64,000 nucleotides of DNA. It comes from Acholoe squamosa. Taxonomy: Eukaryota > Annelida > Polychaeta > Phyllodocida > Polynoidae. A program made the position numbers and the translations under genes. The notes under the pieces are model-generated. The model did no database searches, had not been told where the DNA came from, and worked only from the letters and a program-made list of their open reading frames with translations. Location of the stretch: NCBI GenBank assembly GCA_949317995.1, contig OX439036.1:28280354-28344353 (forward strand), read 5' to 3'. The stretch's first letter is position 1; each line of letters opens with the position of its first letter. Shown here piece after piece: positions 34,201 to 43,553 of the stretch.

Positions 34201-35590
34201 AAACTCCCGAGGGTGATTCAAATGCTGAATATTGCCTGCTGTCATGATGTAAATCGCACTGATGATACCCACTGAGCAAATCCATGGCTGTAAAGATTAT
34301 AGGTTTTCTGTATGCCATATACAAAAACATGCTTCTGGCTGTGGGCATAGGGTATGTATCATCCGCCGTAATAAGATTCAACATGCGATAGTCTGTACAT
34401 AATCTAGCCTTGCCATCCTTCTTCTGCACTACCACCAACGGACTTCTCCAGACGCTGTCACTGGGCTCAATAATTCCCAACTTTAATAATTCCCTCACCT
34501 GTTCATCAATAATATCCATTTTCTGAGGAGAATACCTGTATGGTCGCGCCATACACGGACCTTTGGACTCATCGACCCTTATTTTCATTGGAGCCAATGA
34601 ACAATGACCCAACTCCTTCATAGAAAATGCTATAGTGTCCATGTTGACCACCAGCATTTCTCTGAATACCCTCTGCTCTTCCGGCGTCATCATAGTGTCA
34701 CCCAAATCAAGGCCCCTGATCTTCTCAATTTTATCCAGCCTCTCCTGCTCACTTAAGGTAGAAACACCACATCCACCACCATTGTCCTGAGGATCCTGCC
34801 GGTGCTTTGACCCTCCCCTAGCATCTTGACCATTCTCCCGCCGGTCTTCATTACATCGTGCCAAAATCTCACGAGCCTCATCCTTTCTATCCCTGCCAAC
34901 ATTAGCTGTATCAATTACCTCCAGCAAATTAAGTTCTGGTTCATCTATGTCTTCTGTATATGCTATAACCTCAGTTGTATCCACATACACTTGCCTGTCA
35001 GAGAGATTAGCAATTCTCATATACCATTTCTTCCCCACATAGTTCACCGCACCATCCGCAGCTACCACCGCCAAATTAGATGGTCTCAACAAGACCGTTG
35101 TTCCAACCCTTTCAGCCGCAACATCCCATCCTTTCACCGTCACCAATCTTTCCTCCCATGGGTCCAAAATCGCCGCTACTTCAATTGAGACCGGATCCTC
35201 AGTAAAGAGACGCACCTTTCCATCTATAGCTATAATCTGTGCCCTTGCGTCAATCAGAAAATTACGCCCCAGCACAATATCATAAGCCAGTGAATCCACC
35301 ACATTAAAATCATAGTATATGCAAGCACCATCCATAAAACACTGCAGTCGCACCGTCTCATAAACTTGTAATGATGTTTTGTCCCCCAGACGCACCTTCC
35401 CCAATTGAGATGGCTGCCTGTCCCAAATTGCTGTCTCACTTATACTACTCACAACTGTCCGTGCTATAAAACAATCAGACGCACCCGTGTCCACTAAACA
35501 TCTGTATGTATTCTCGTCAATAGTACACTGAACCAACCATGGCGTTTTGTCTTTTGATCCCCTGTTTCCCGACCCATCCCCTGATATCAA
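31214..35590 (-). CDS. pol: Pol: protease, reverse transcriptase, RNase H, integrase
   Basis: About 1,458 residues, read in the -1 frame relative to gag and overlapping its end slightly. Gag-Pol would therefore be made by the -1 ribosomal frameshift known in errantiviruses. In order there is a retropepsin with DTGA (about 34) and a later ILGRN-type flap (DIVLGRN, about 104); an RT with TAMDLLSGYHQ, MPFGMKQSP and YLDD (about 499); RNase H with LTDASDGACGAA (about 646) and TDHQPL; an integrase with an HHCC finger (H885 to C926), DDE residues near 955, 1015 and 1051, and a GPY/F-like module (YTGPHRI, about 1188). After about 1225 comes a highly charged 230-residue tail with no chromodomain. The integrase-last order marks it as Ty3/gypsy. 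It looks whole. Confidence 0.95.
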   Translation of the reverse strand: MISGDGSGNRGSKDKTPWLVQCTIDENTYRCLVDTGASDCFIARTVVSSISETAIWDRQPSQLGKVRLGDKTSLQVYETVRLQCFMDGACIYYDFNVVDSLAYDIVLGRNFLIDARAQIIAIDGKVRLFTEDPVSIEVAAILDPWEERLVTVKGWDVAAERVGTTVLLRPSNLAVVAADGAVNYVGKKWYMRIANLSDRQVYVDTTEVIAYTEDIDEPELNLLEVIDTANVGRDRKDEAREILARCNEDRRENGQDARGGSKHRQDPQDNGGGCGVSTLSEQERLDKIEKIRGLDLGDTMMTPEEQRVFREMLVVNMDTIAFSMKELGHCSLAPMKIRVDESKGPCMARPYRYSPQKMDIIDEQVRELLKLGIIEPSDSVWRSPLVVVQKKDGKARLCTDYRMLNLITADDTYPMPTARSMFLYMAYRKPIIFTAMDLLSGYHQCDLHHDSRQYSAFESPSGVWQWTRMPFGMKQSPWQFTKIMSLALGGLIPRTCLAYLDDIIIFDPDVDNHITNVGRVLAALGKAGLTVKPEKCEWGKAEIKFLGHIINAEGVQTQSKVIRKVQEFGRPYNEHTTRSFLGLCNYYRSFIPNYAVLSMPLNNLLKIKVPFKWTDECEVSFKKIQAALASTPLLVHPEIGGHFYVLTDASDGACGAAICVKRDGLLRPVTYYGYTFTKAERNYTITEKEGLAVIRVLKKFEDMLTGAKITIITDHQPLIPLLQQASKAPSKRLTRWGLAMTDFDYEIRYEPGATHYLPDFISRVPLAVGQDTPGEESGEFEPEVGCELLVMELVGEELDRETFIQEQWKDGFCRGMMRYLAGDELPVDEEKARGILHNADFMGMKDGLLCKYIKPARKRGEPIADLNPRIVVPKAMVNRVLYLMHDDIMCGGHVGTVALNTKVQARFYWKNMMVDIARYVRLCERCALRKRAPHFRAKARSWDTPDYPWQVIQTDFVGPLRRSKEGYKYIMTFIDLLTGWPEAFCTKDTTAHTAAGVFLREIVCRYGKVEVLCSDRGSTYMGQVFREVTARLSTKQRFTSSRNPTGNARVERLHKSLEDTIGCYVTEDHEHWPELLPIALWTVRSNISMRTGFSPYALQFGRDPVAMSFAEERPLPKVPSERDWFIRTNHSIQLLQEAANAHTARYEEQLRRRLDGRARPVSFIEGEWVYYYDPRCAVNNTSKFAGRYTGPHRIIEVVGDNRVRLRAVKTGKEIPHLVNVNKLKRAYKGEGENDEGVAKDERTVEVDRTEVEPEVEIQDIRREDPKGVTEVEHPSSGLEDTALAGADKEDKLKTSDDDRSAHEKKREVAGAGPRAPIQESDNEKDGVVRRDSREKHRQEAVVDNWCKKKGLQDSDIDKVEGGRRQDNEEKRKGRVRNVEVKRQMDEEREREEMERRQKRKEREDRAERRRRQRDRRAQLAAGAIMSEESSSEHIIPKGPICKHHRRGREELSSSSDGE

Positions 35591-35592
35591 AT

Positions 35593-38484
35593 TTAATTCT
35601 GGGGTAGGAATGAGCCGTTGTGCCCGTTTCCCAGCCTGCGAACATCATTTCCCTGATCTCGTTGGTCTCTGTTCTGCTGAGAGGATGACAACTGATCCCT
35701 GTATTTCTTCAAAAACGTGCACTCCTCTGTAGAATGTGTAGTAGAGTCATGAATCAAACAATAGATCGCCCCTCCCCCTTTCTGACTCTCTCCTGCATCT
35801 CCCATCATCCTAGCATATTCCTGTGCTCTTCTCTGACCTTTATCATCCCCCTGTTGACCCTGCCTGCTTCCTCCTGTGTATCTCTGTCCTTGAAACCTGT
35901 TATTGAAATACTGAGACGCGTTATATTGATTTCCACCGCGTCCCCCTTGATAATTCCATCCTCGACCTCCACCGCCTGTACCAAACTGCCTATTCTGACC
36001 ATATGTTCCCGCGCCGGTCCCTCTGCCCGCCTGCGCCTGATACTGCCCTTGTGAGTGACCACCCCTTCCAGCATATTGTCCCTGCTGATTCTCCCGTCCA
36101 TGTTCCATTTCTCTGAGCCCCCGTCTATATTCCATAGTACACATCTCCACCACTGCTTTACTTTGTTCCCTAGCGTACTCTTTAGGATCGAATTGATCGT
36201 CCCCACATTTTCCATCTCGAGTCCCCTCAGACTCTAGCATGTGTAACTGCGCCACACCTTTGGAGTTCCTTCCTTTCTCCACATTTTCCCAATAAGACGC
36301 CAGTCTGAGAGCCTCTTCAAAAGAATCAGCATTGTGTTTCATCAGGTCCTTATCAATGGGCGGAAGCAAACCCCCCACAAAGACTGACAGTTTGATGACA
36401 TCAGGAACGTCCAACTCGTCATATTCCTTTATTTTCAATGCAAAGTCCCAAACCGACTGTCCCTTTTCCTGCTTCAGACAGTGCAAATCCCTATGTTTCT
36501 GCCACAGTGGCCTTTTGTCTTCAAAAACCCTCTTCACTATAGCCACTACTTTGTCCAAAGTATCCTTTTCCCCCTCTGGAATACCATCCATCCATTTCGA
36601 TGCCCCCTTCTTCAAGCCCAATTTTGCATACTCAAGATGTTGATCCGGAGACCATCCAAATAGCTTTTGCATTCCATTCAATTCCTTGAAATATCTCCGA
36701 TAATCCTCCCCAGGCTCCCCATTGAAGGATGGTAGTTTAACATTCGGACTAGGCGCCATGTCGTCGTCTTCAAAACCAATAATAGGTGCAATATCCTCCT
36801 CCACCTGTTTCTCCGCATCCAAATCACCCACTGAGCTCTCTTCACTATCGTTCCCCTGTACACCAGTTCCAACACCTCCAGCTACGGAGCCCTCGGCGGC
36901 TTCCTCCCGGGCCTCCCTTTCTATCTGTCGTCTTCTCTCTTCATCCGCTCTCCGAACCCACCAATCCTCCCAGTCACCCGAAACATCAGTCTGAAGATGG
37001 CCATTTAGAACATCATCTAAATGCCCCTCATCTGTAGTACGACCTGTACTATTGCCTGAGCGGATATTCGCAGTTACCTTCCTCCAATTTACTGTGTCGC
37101 TCAAAAACCTCTTCCTTCGTGCTACGCGCTCCCGTTCTATCTCCGGCCCCGCGAGCAGCTCCTCCCCATCAATGGCCTGCCGATATATTTGCTCCCGTTC
37201 CAATAGAGCCCTCCCCCTCTCTATACTTTGTCGTACCCTAATATTAGTGTTCTGCAGACCTGTAATAACTTCATCCACCCTTGTTTTACTCACAGACTCT
37301 CCCAGACGACTGCCACTTTGATCACCTGTAATGACCGGTGTAGTACAGCTTGTCCGATCCTGTCCAACTCCACCATTCTCATCCTGACCCACCAAGTCTT
37401 TATCACTTAACTCTCTCCCATTCTCAACAACCACCAAGAAACCAGACGGTAGCAATCCTGCACTCCCCCCTTGTGAATCATCACAGGCCTCCGACCCCTG
37501 TTCCTGTATCTTCTCACCGACGTCCTTGCTTTGTCCTGACACTGCCGCCACTGTAGACGCCCCGTCTACTGGATCATTCTCCCCATGTGCGTCCCCCTCA
37601 TTCTCATGACTATCCTTTGTTCCACTCTCATCCACCTGTCCGTCTTCATGTACTGGCTCAATTAACCCCAATGACGTTGCAATTGCTTCAAAATTCAAAT
37701 CCTCATCACCAATATCCGCCACATCCCCCTCAGATGCGCGTCTGATTCGTCCCTGGTCCGCTGTACCCTCAAACTCAAGGCACCTAGGAGTAGCCTTACA
37801 GAAATTAATACTGGAGCTCCTAGCAATGGGCGTCGAAAAATACTTATAATTCACTAATCTGTCTCCTGTCGTCCATCCCTTGCAGAGATTATCAGGCCGT
37901 TCCCCTGCATCGGCACTTACTGTGTGCTCCTGAACCGCCGCCTGTTGCCCATCACTAGAAATATCAGCCCTGGTCTCCGACTCTGCCGCAGATGACTGAT
38001 GCTCGTTCTCCACCCCCAATGCTGAGAATGGTCCAGAGGTACCGTCCACTACCACCGACCCCGCTGGTTCAGAATCAGCCGCAGTAGACAATTGTAGGCC
38101 AGACGTCCCCCCAGACTTGGGATCCCTTTGAGACGACGCCCGCTCCTCCTCTGACCGAGCCACGGGGAATCCAATCTCTCTAGACACCTCCTCTCCAGGC
38201 AAAAGCACCACTTGCGACCTGGGTCCTAATTGCACATGCACATGTGTGTGATCCGATCTAAGAGTGACACGTGATTGATCAGGTCCCGCTTCACTCACTC
38301 CGGATCTTCCACCCTGTCCCTCTGCTACACCACTATGTGCTACTGCTGCATTCCCAGGCAACGTGCGCGCTGCAGGTATGATAGTATAGACTTCCACACC
38401 GTCACTACTGTCAGTGTGTGGCGATGCCGCTGAGTCACATCCAGCGTCTGAGCTGCTAGGTATCGGGTACGGCGAGCCGCTCAT
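35593..38484 (-). CDS. gag: Gag with a very long N-terminal extension
   Basis: I place the start at the ATG at 38484 (MSGSPYPIP). The frame is open slightly upstream, without an ATG, to the primer site. The product is about 963 residues. The first 570 or so are acidic and rich in Ser, Gly, Glu and Asp, with a charged helical stretch near 505-535 and no recognised domain. A retrotransposon capsid region follows (about 580-740), starting LPSFNGEPGE and with a KGASKWMDGIPEGEK core. Next comes a Gly/Gln/Arg-rich nucleocapsid-like part (about 795-890) and a single C-x2-H-x4-H-x4-C zinc knuckle (CLIHDSTTHSTEEC). Gag in this family is normally 400-500 residues, so the N-terminal half is unusual. It looks whole. 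Confidence 0.9.
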   Translation of the reverse strand: MSGSPYPIPSSSDAGCDSAASPHTDSSDGVEVYTIIPAARTLPGNAAVAHSGVAEGQGGRSGVSEAGPDQSRVTLRSDHTHVHVQLGPRSQVVLLPGEEVSREIGFPVARSEEERASSQRDPKSGGTSGLQLSTAADSEPAGSVVVDGTSGPFSALGVENEHQSSAAESETRADISSDGQQAAVQEHTVSADAGERPDNLCKGWTTGDRLVNYKYFSTPIARSSSINFCKATPRCLEFEGTADQGRIRRASEGDVADIGDEDLNFEAIATSLGLIEPVHEDGQVDESGTKDSHENEGDAHGENDPVDGASTVAAVSGQSKDVGEKIQEQGSEACDDSQGGSAGLLPSGFLVVVENGRELSDKDLVGQDENGGVGQDRTSCTTPVITGDQSGSRLGESVSKTRVDEVITGLQNTNIRVRQSIERGRALLEREQIYRQAIDGEELLAGPEIERERVARRKRFLSDTVNWRKVTANIRSGNSTGRTTDEGHLDDVLNGHLQTDVSGDWEDWWVRRADEERRRQIEREAREEAAEGSVAGGVGTGVQGNDSEESSVGDLDAEKQVEEDIAPIIGFEDDDMAPSPNVKLPSFNGEPGEDYRRYFKELNGMQKLFGWSPDQHLEYAKLGLKKGASKWMDGIPEGEKDTLDKVVAIVKRVFEDKRPLWQKHRDLHCLKQEKGQSVWDFALKIKEYDELDVPDVIKLSVFVGGLLPPIDKDLMKHNADSFEEALRLASYWENVEKGRNSKGVAQLHMLESEGTRDGKCGDDQFDPKEYAREQSKAVVEMCTMEYRRGLREMEHGRENQQGQYAGRGGHSQGQYQAQAGRGTGAGTYGQNRQFGTGGGGRGWNYQGGRGGNQYNASQYFNNRFQGQRYTGGSRQGQQGDDKGQRRAQEYARMMGDAGESQKGGGAIYCLIHDSTTHSTEECTFLKKYRDQLSSSQQNRDQRDQGNDVRRLGNGHNGSFLPQN

Positions 38485-38507
38485 CAGTACAATGATAAGC
38501 CCAACCA

Positions 38508-38521
38508 CTAATTCTCCACCA
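38508..38521 (-). promoter_or_regulatory. Candidate tRNA primer binding site
   Basis: On the element strand TGGTGGAGAATTAG begins 2 bp after the 5' LTR, the position and TGG start expected for a site pairing with a tRNA 3' end (CCA). I cannot name the tRNA. The gag ATG lies only about 40 bp from the LTR edge, so the leader outside the LTR is very short. Confidence 0.6.
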
Positions 38522-38523
38522 TC

Positions 38524-39248
38524 TGGGCTGTGTGTGTTGTGTTTATATGTATATTAATGTGGTATAAGCTGTGTAGTTATTATCAGCTCGCTCCGCTGTT
38601 CTCACGTGTTTGGGAAGACTAACTCTAGTGGTATGATGTTGGCCTAGCCCATCCTTTTAACCAACACCAAGACGCCGATACAAGTCACCATTTATTGTTC
38701 ATTAGTTATTCACAGTTACAGTTGTTGATGAGTCCACTCATGGTTGTACAGCTTCAACGACATCAGTCTATTCATACAAGCAGTTCATGTTTTAACAATC
38801 CGATGCTACTGGAGAGGTATGAGTGCCATAGAGATCCTGCTCAATCCGTTCTTACATTGGCTAAGTGTAATACTAAATATTAAACAGCTTCATCCTCGTC
38901 TACTCCAGGAGTATGTGTTGCCTCTTCGGCTGCTCCCACAATACTGACTCCTCCCTATCTCTTACCAACCCCTCACACCTTTCAGACGCCGGTGTTTGGC
39001 TCACCCGTATTCCCCCCTCCCCCTCTACAGAATCTACCTGACCAGATCTCGTCGACTCCCCTCCGTCTACAACATTCCACAGCCTACCATAAACTCTTAG
39101 CTACCATAAACCCTATACAGGACTCCCATAGCACTCTCCCATATAGCATACAATAAATACACACATAATACAGTATACAATAAATACCCACATAAGCGTA
39201 CCCTGTTATACCCGTTCATTATAATTATTGGCTATTGATGACAAAACA
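38524..39248 (-). repeat. LTR (5' LTR of the minus-strand element)
   Basis: A 725-bp copy of the left LTR, with the same length, ends and internal text where compared, including the two plus-strand AATAAA motifs. Element transcription should start within it and run towards lower coordinates. I do not mark a TATA box because several AT-rich candidates exist. Confidence 0.93.
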
Positions 39249-39264
39249 ATGTCATGATGCATTG
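39249..39264 (+). repeat. Target duplication and minisatellite remnant
   Basis: ATGT (39249-39252) is the right copy of the target duplication. CATGATGCATTG follows, the continuation of the 38-bp unit interrupted at 22152. The text then leaves the minisatellite. Confidence 0.8.
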
Positions 39265-39560
39265 TCAGCAAATATGTCAGTAATAATGCACTATTTGTCA
39301 GCAATTAGTCAATTTATGTTATTAATTGCTCATTATTGGTCAGCAGTTCATCAACATATGTCAGTAATCACTCACTATTTGTCAATATCTGATTGAATAT
39401 TGAAAATTGAATTGAAAATAGCATTGAAAATTGCATTAAACACTCGGGTCTTTTAGGTCTTAGACCTAACCTGCTCCATCTTGTCAGTATCTAGTCAACA
39501 TTTCTCAGCAATTAGTCAATATATGTCAGTAATTACTCACTATTTGTCAGCATTTAGTTA
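39265..39560 (+). repeat. Degenerate TCAGTAAT / TTTGTCAGCA repeats
   Basis: Short motifs such as ATGTCAGTAAT, CTCACTATTTGTCA and GTCAGCA(A/T)TTAGTCAA recur at about 39283, 39355 and 39520, giving a loose repeat of varying length. It lies within the unit with inverted ends. No coding potential. Confidence 0.5.
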
Positions 39561-39749
39561 TAGCATAGTTTAGCATAGCACATAGAACACAGTTGACCAT
39601 AGGTATCTTAGGGCTGTGCCCTAGCCTTAACCATTTTATTAGCTGACCTAATTCTAATCATTGAAAATGATCTTGTAGGTCATTGAAAAGACCTTTAGCA
39701 TAAGAACTTGTAGAATATACAATACAAATATGTTTTTCTCATAATTCTA

Positions 39750-40480
39750 AAATTTCTCTCATAGGAATCCACCTTTCAGGAAATCATGTAAATGAGATCA
39801 AATTCACCTAATTATAAGTAATAAAAATGACCTTCAAACCAGAGACTTTACAAATCTGTCACCTTAAAATGTAAAAGCACCCCCAGAAGCATATCCACAA
39901 CAAATTTTAGAGTTCTATGATAGGAATTCCTGTATGACCCATACTCAGGACAAGGTATACAAATTATGCAAATGAGCACAGGTCAGAGTATTTAAATAAC
40001 CCTCATGCTTTTGCCATGAATGGATGTATATTTTGATCATAGAGTAATAATTATTTGACCATGAAAACACCCTCTGAAATAGATCAAAGAGTTTTTTTTT
40101 ATCTTTTCCCCTTGACCTAATTCCAGGTCAGACAAAATGACCTTCAAAGTTGAAATTTTAAAGATCTCTTATGCCAATATGAAAAAGGACCTTACACTCT
40201 ATTTGTACAACAAGTCTAATATTTTGGTCACAATAATTTACCTGTGACATATTTATGGGGCACCAATATGCAAATTATGTAAATGAGGTCATCTCATATC
40301 AGAATAAAGAAATCTACCTATTCAAGGGCTTATAACATGTCTGGGGACACACTTTGATTGCAAAATATAAGTAATTTGACCAGTATTAAGATGTTTTCAA
40401 AATAAATGCTTATTTCCCTATTTTCTATTTGACCAAATTTCAGGACATCAAAAATGACCGAAATATTATGAAATCAGCTG
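39750..40480 (+). repeat. Three degenerate copies of a 200-300-bp unit
   Basis: Landmarks recur in order: a stretch like TTCT(A)ATGATAGGAAT, then AAAT(C/T)ATG(T/C)AAATGAG (near 39783, 39965 and 40274), then AAAATGACCTTCAAA (near 39827 and 40135) and AAAATGACC (near 40452). The copies are diverged and AT-rich. This forms the right-hand interior of the 19089-40584 unit. Confidence 0.5.
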
Positions 40481-43426
40481 GTCTCCCTTCCTGAAATGAA
40501 AAAGTACCCTACAAAGTACCCCTGGACCAAATCTTACACTTCTATCAAAAAATGAACGATCATATCACTTATTCCCCCCACTACAGCTGTCGGTGTTTTG
40601 CAGAAGGATCTTTTTCACAAAGGATAGACTGTGTATGTGCATTGATTAGTGGTAGCTTTCACGGGCTGGGGGTCACGCACACTGCATGAAGTTGGAGCTA
40701 TGATGTTTGACGCCTGTCCAACTCCTGCATGCACCACGAGGGCCGCGCGTGCCGTGTATATGGCCGACCGGAAACACACGAGACGTAGCATACGTGATGT
40801 CATCATCTTTCTCATCTGGGTTGACAGAAAACAAACTCTACATGTCTACATCACTTTGTATTCGCACCTGTGCGGGCAGATCTATACATAATACCCCTTT
40901 AGTAAAATGTCATATCTAAGGACATTTACTGATGATAAGGGATGGCTGCTTTGATTTGACAATTTCATCTTAAGTGCCACCTTTGATGATTGTCGGTTTT
41001 TCTTATCACGAGTGGCAAATGTGCATCGCACACCAAGACATCCCTCTCTAGTATTTCTCTTCTCTCCTGTCTCCATGTCACCCCTTCTGCTTTCACCATA
41101 AAATTTATCACAACTAACATATATCAACTACATGCATTCCACATTATTACTTTTATATACCACTTTGTCAGTCGTTTAAAGCAATCCTACTCTTGTGCCT
41201 GAGGGTTATATAAACCCTCACGTGACCAGCGTGACAGGAAACCTAGGGCATGTTCCTTTTTTCCTTTTTAGTGAGGATCGAGTATTAGGTGGTGGGGATA
41301 CATGTTAGTGTTCCACAAAATGTAAGGGTGTTAAATCTATTCTCCAAGCACGCCATAACTTAAACCCCTTTAACCAATGCCATCATGCCTTCACTGACTT
41401 CAGATACCTACCCCATGGTCCTGACTATCCCCAGAACCATATCTATTCACTAGTCATTCCTCTATCTGTCATTCACTATCTTCTTTGCTGCCCTAAAACA
41501 AGCTTTCTCTTCTGCTAAACATGCTCAAAAAACTATCCTCTTTGCTGCACTCCATTGATGTCAATGGCCAACGGCCAATGACATTGGGAAGCCAGGTGTT
41601 GCACTTCAAAGGGATGCTGTGGCAAGATGAGGTCTTTCCTATCCCCTTCAGGGTGGGCATCGACTTCCCATTACCACCATGTTCTATAAGTGAAGGATGG
41701 AGGAGGCGGAACTAGCTCAGAATGACAGGAGGCGTAATGATTTATAATAACAGAAGTCAACGTGAGTTTTCAAAGGGCCAAGTATGTCCAAGAGAATAGT
41801 AGATAAATACAGGTCAAAGACATAAGCTTAAGTGGGCTGGTAGGGATAGTCTAAAAGTGGAAGGATTTTCTAGGTTCGTCAGTTGAGAGAGATATTGTTG
41901 AAGTTTCCTAATAGCCTATGGTACGATCTTTATCCGCAATATGTATATATCTGCCTTTTAAAACGTACCAAGGTCAAGAACCATACAACTTGAAAGGTGC
42001 GTTTAGCAGAGATAATGGACCATTTCCTGACTACTGGGTTGACAATGGTGTGCCAGGCTAGGATTGGGTGCTTTAAATAGCCCGCATTGGTTCTTAGGTA
42101 ATGTGAATGTGAAAGGACATAATCGGATCATTCACTTTCCCTCAGTAGTGTCATTGCCGTACAGCAGTCTTATCAGACACCTGATTTTCAATGCAGCATC
42201 AATATAGGCAAAGTGGCTACTCGTGAGGATTTATTCGTAGGGAATTTTCATGATAATATCTGATAGTAATAACTAAGTGTCTATCGTAATTATTGTCGGT
42301 GTACATTGGATGTAATTGTAGATACTGCGAAAGTACAGGAGGAGGGGTGTGTCAGAGAGTTCTGGGAATTTAGTCTGTTGTAGGTACTTCGCTGATGTAG
42401 AAAACATGATTACACTATTTAGTGCGTCTACCTTGTTTCCGACAGACGTCAGAGCAACATAGTTTTAACTCTCTTTATAAACATCCTTTATCTCTCTTCC
42501 CCCCCCTGTCTGATTATACTGGACATGACAGAACATGCAGACCTGGAGTTTCACATAATCAGAAGTTGTGAAAAGAGAGAGTGTATCGCAAAGCTACGTA
42601 TTACAGGTATACCATTCATTATAAGGAGTAAAACACTTTTTGTGACTTAGGCAGTTAGTAGATAATAAGTGTTTTAAAAAAGACACTAAATGCCAGGACA
42701 CGCAGAGCTAGATGGAAAGTATGGTCATGTGAGACTGAAAGGTTAGCTCATAAGATGTTAAGATAGTCGTCCTTAAAAGTGCAATGTAAGCTGTCTGTGT
42801 CATTCCATCAAAGTCAATATCGGGTTATCTTAATTCATGTTGTGCTACAATAGCACTATTTTACTATTTGCTCACATGATCGTCTCATGAAGTCCTACAT
42901 CATACATTGAAGTTGTGGGTCATGGCCTAGGTCTATATAGTTTTAGAGGCTCTAAGTTGTTGAAGCGGCTTTCGAAGCACTTTGAGAAATAGTTCCGGGA
43001 AAGATAGCAATGTTTCAGATCCGTGATGTCACACTCTTTAATGCACTCTCTTCTACACATGGAGCTAAAACGTGTGGGTCTCTATGAGATTGCAGTATTC
43101 TGACATGGCCTGGCAATGACTCTTTATCTCATTTACTGACTATATTATAGTCCCAAGGATTTCTGAATTTTCCTTGAACCTTATCTTGTTTCCACCTATC
43201 TCGTCGGTATGTTCATTGAAGCTGTACGTGAAAAACCTATTCATCATAATTGTTCTACCAAATAAAATGATCTACATTCAACCTTAGCTTGAGCAAGTCA
43301 AACAGCAATTACTCAAAGTATTCAATTTCATGATTATTGATGTCTGGTAGTTAAATATGAAACAAATCATATGTTTTGGGATACCAAGGTTGATAATAAT
43401 TCGTACTTTTTCTCTCAATTTGACAG

Positions 43427-43553
43427 GTGGATGCTAAGTGTTCTGGGCGTCATACCTGCTCATTCAGTGTATCAGACGCGGACCTGGTCCGCACCAAACC
43501 ATGTCCCCAGGATTTCGCTTCCTACCTGGAGGCTTCACACCACTGTGCCAAAG
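43427..43553 (+). CDS. SUEL-type lectin domain, second half (internal exon)
   Basis: The exon follows a pyrimidine-rich acceptor ending TTGACAG and precedes the donor GTGAGT. It starts in phase 0, matching the end of the exon at 10703, and ends in phase 1. The 42 residues begin VDAKCSGRHTC and include a C-P core and SYLEASHHCAK, the conserved C-terminal half of the SUEL lectin fold (xCxGxxxC ... DPCP ... KYLxVxYxC). With the first half the domain has eight cysteines, as is usual. The next coding exon, the CUB at 58235, supplies the other two bases of the split codon, giving a Val codon. Confidence 0.87.

Larger units (their letters stand above)
22153..39248 (-). mobile_element. Env-bearing Ty3/gypsy (errantivirus-like) LTR retroelement
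   Basis: A 17,096-bp element on the minus strand. The 725-bp LTRs match in every part I compared, and the flanking ATGT (22149-22152 and 39249-39252) is a 4-bp target duplication as in Ty3/gypsy elements. The order along its own strand is LTR, primer site, gag, pol (PR-RT-RH-IN, the Ty3/gypsy order), zinc-finger frame, basic frame, capsid-like frame, a region with an opposite-strand gene, F-like env, candidate polypurine tract, LTR. Most frames look whole, with perhaps one break, in the env region. The matching LTRs indicate a recent insertion. It is unusually long for the superfamily (commonly 5-10 kb), mainly through the gag extension and the 4.7-kb accessory block. Confidence 0.93.
19089..40584. 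mobile_element. Old unit with inverted ends, split by the LTR retroelement
   Basis: 19089-19189 and 40493-40584 are inverted copies at roughly 80% identity by eye. They share GTAGTGGGGG, AATAAG, TGATAGAAGTGTA and the block GGGGTACTTTGTAGGG. Both point inward, as terminal repeats would. Without the LTR retroelement the unit would be about 4.4 kb. It holds AT-rich DNA on the left, the 38-bp minisatellite, and degenerate 200-300-bp repeats on the right. No transposase was recognised and no target duplication is clear, so its class is unknown. Chance insertion of two related repeats in opposite directions is an alternative. Confidence 0.5.
10704..43426 (+). other. Intron of 32.7 kb within the lectin domain
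   Basis: The intron starts with GTAGGT and ends with TTGACAG, in phase 0. It holds the foldback at 11077, the composite repeat at 17600, the hairpin at 18241, the 19089-40584 nest with the LTR retroelement, and otherwise unremarkable DNA. I see nothing I can name in 11680-17600 or 40590-43426. Its size is mostly due to the insertions: removing the 17.1-kb retroelement would leave about 15.6 kb, close to the 14.7 kb of the next intron. Confidence 0.75.
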
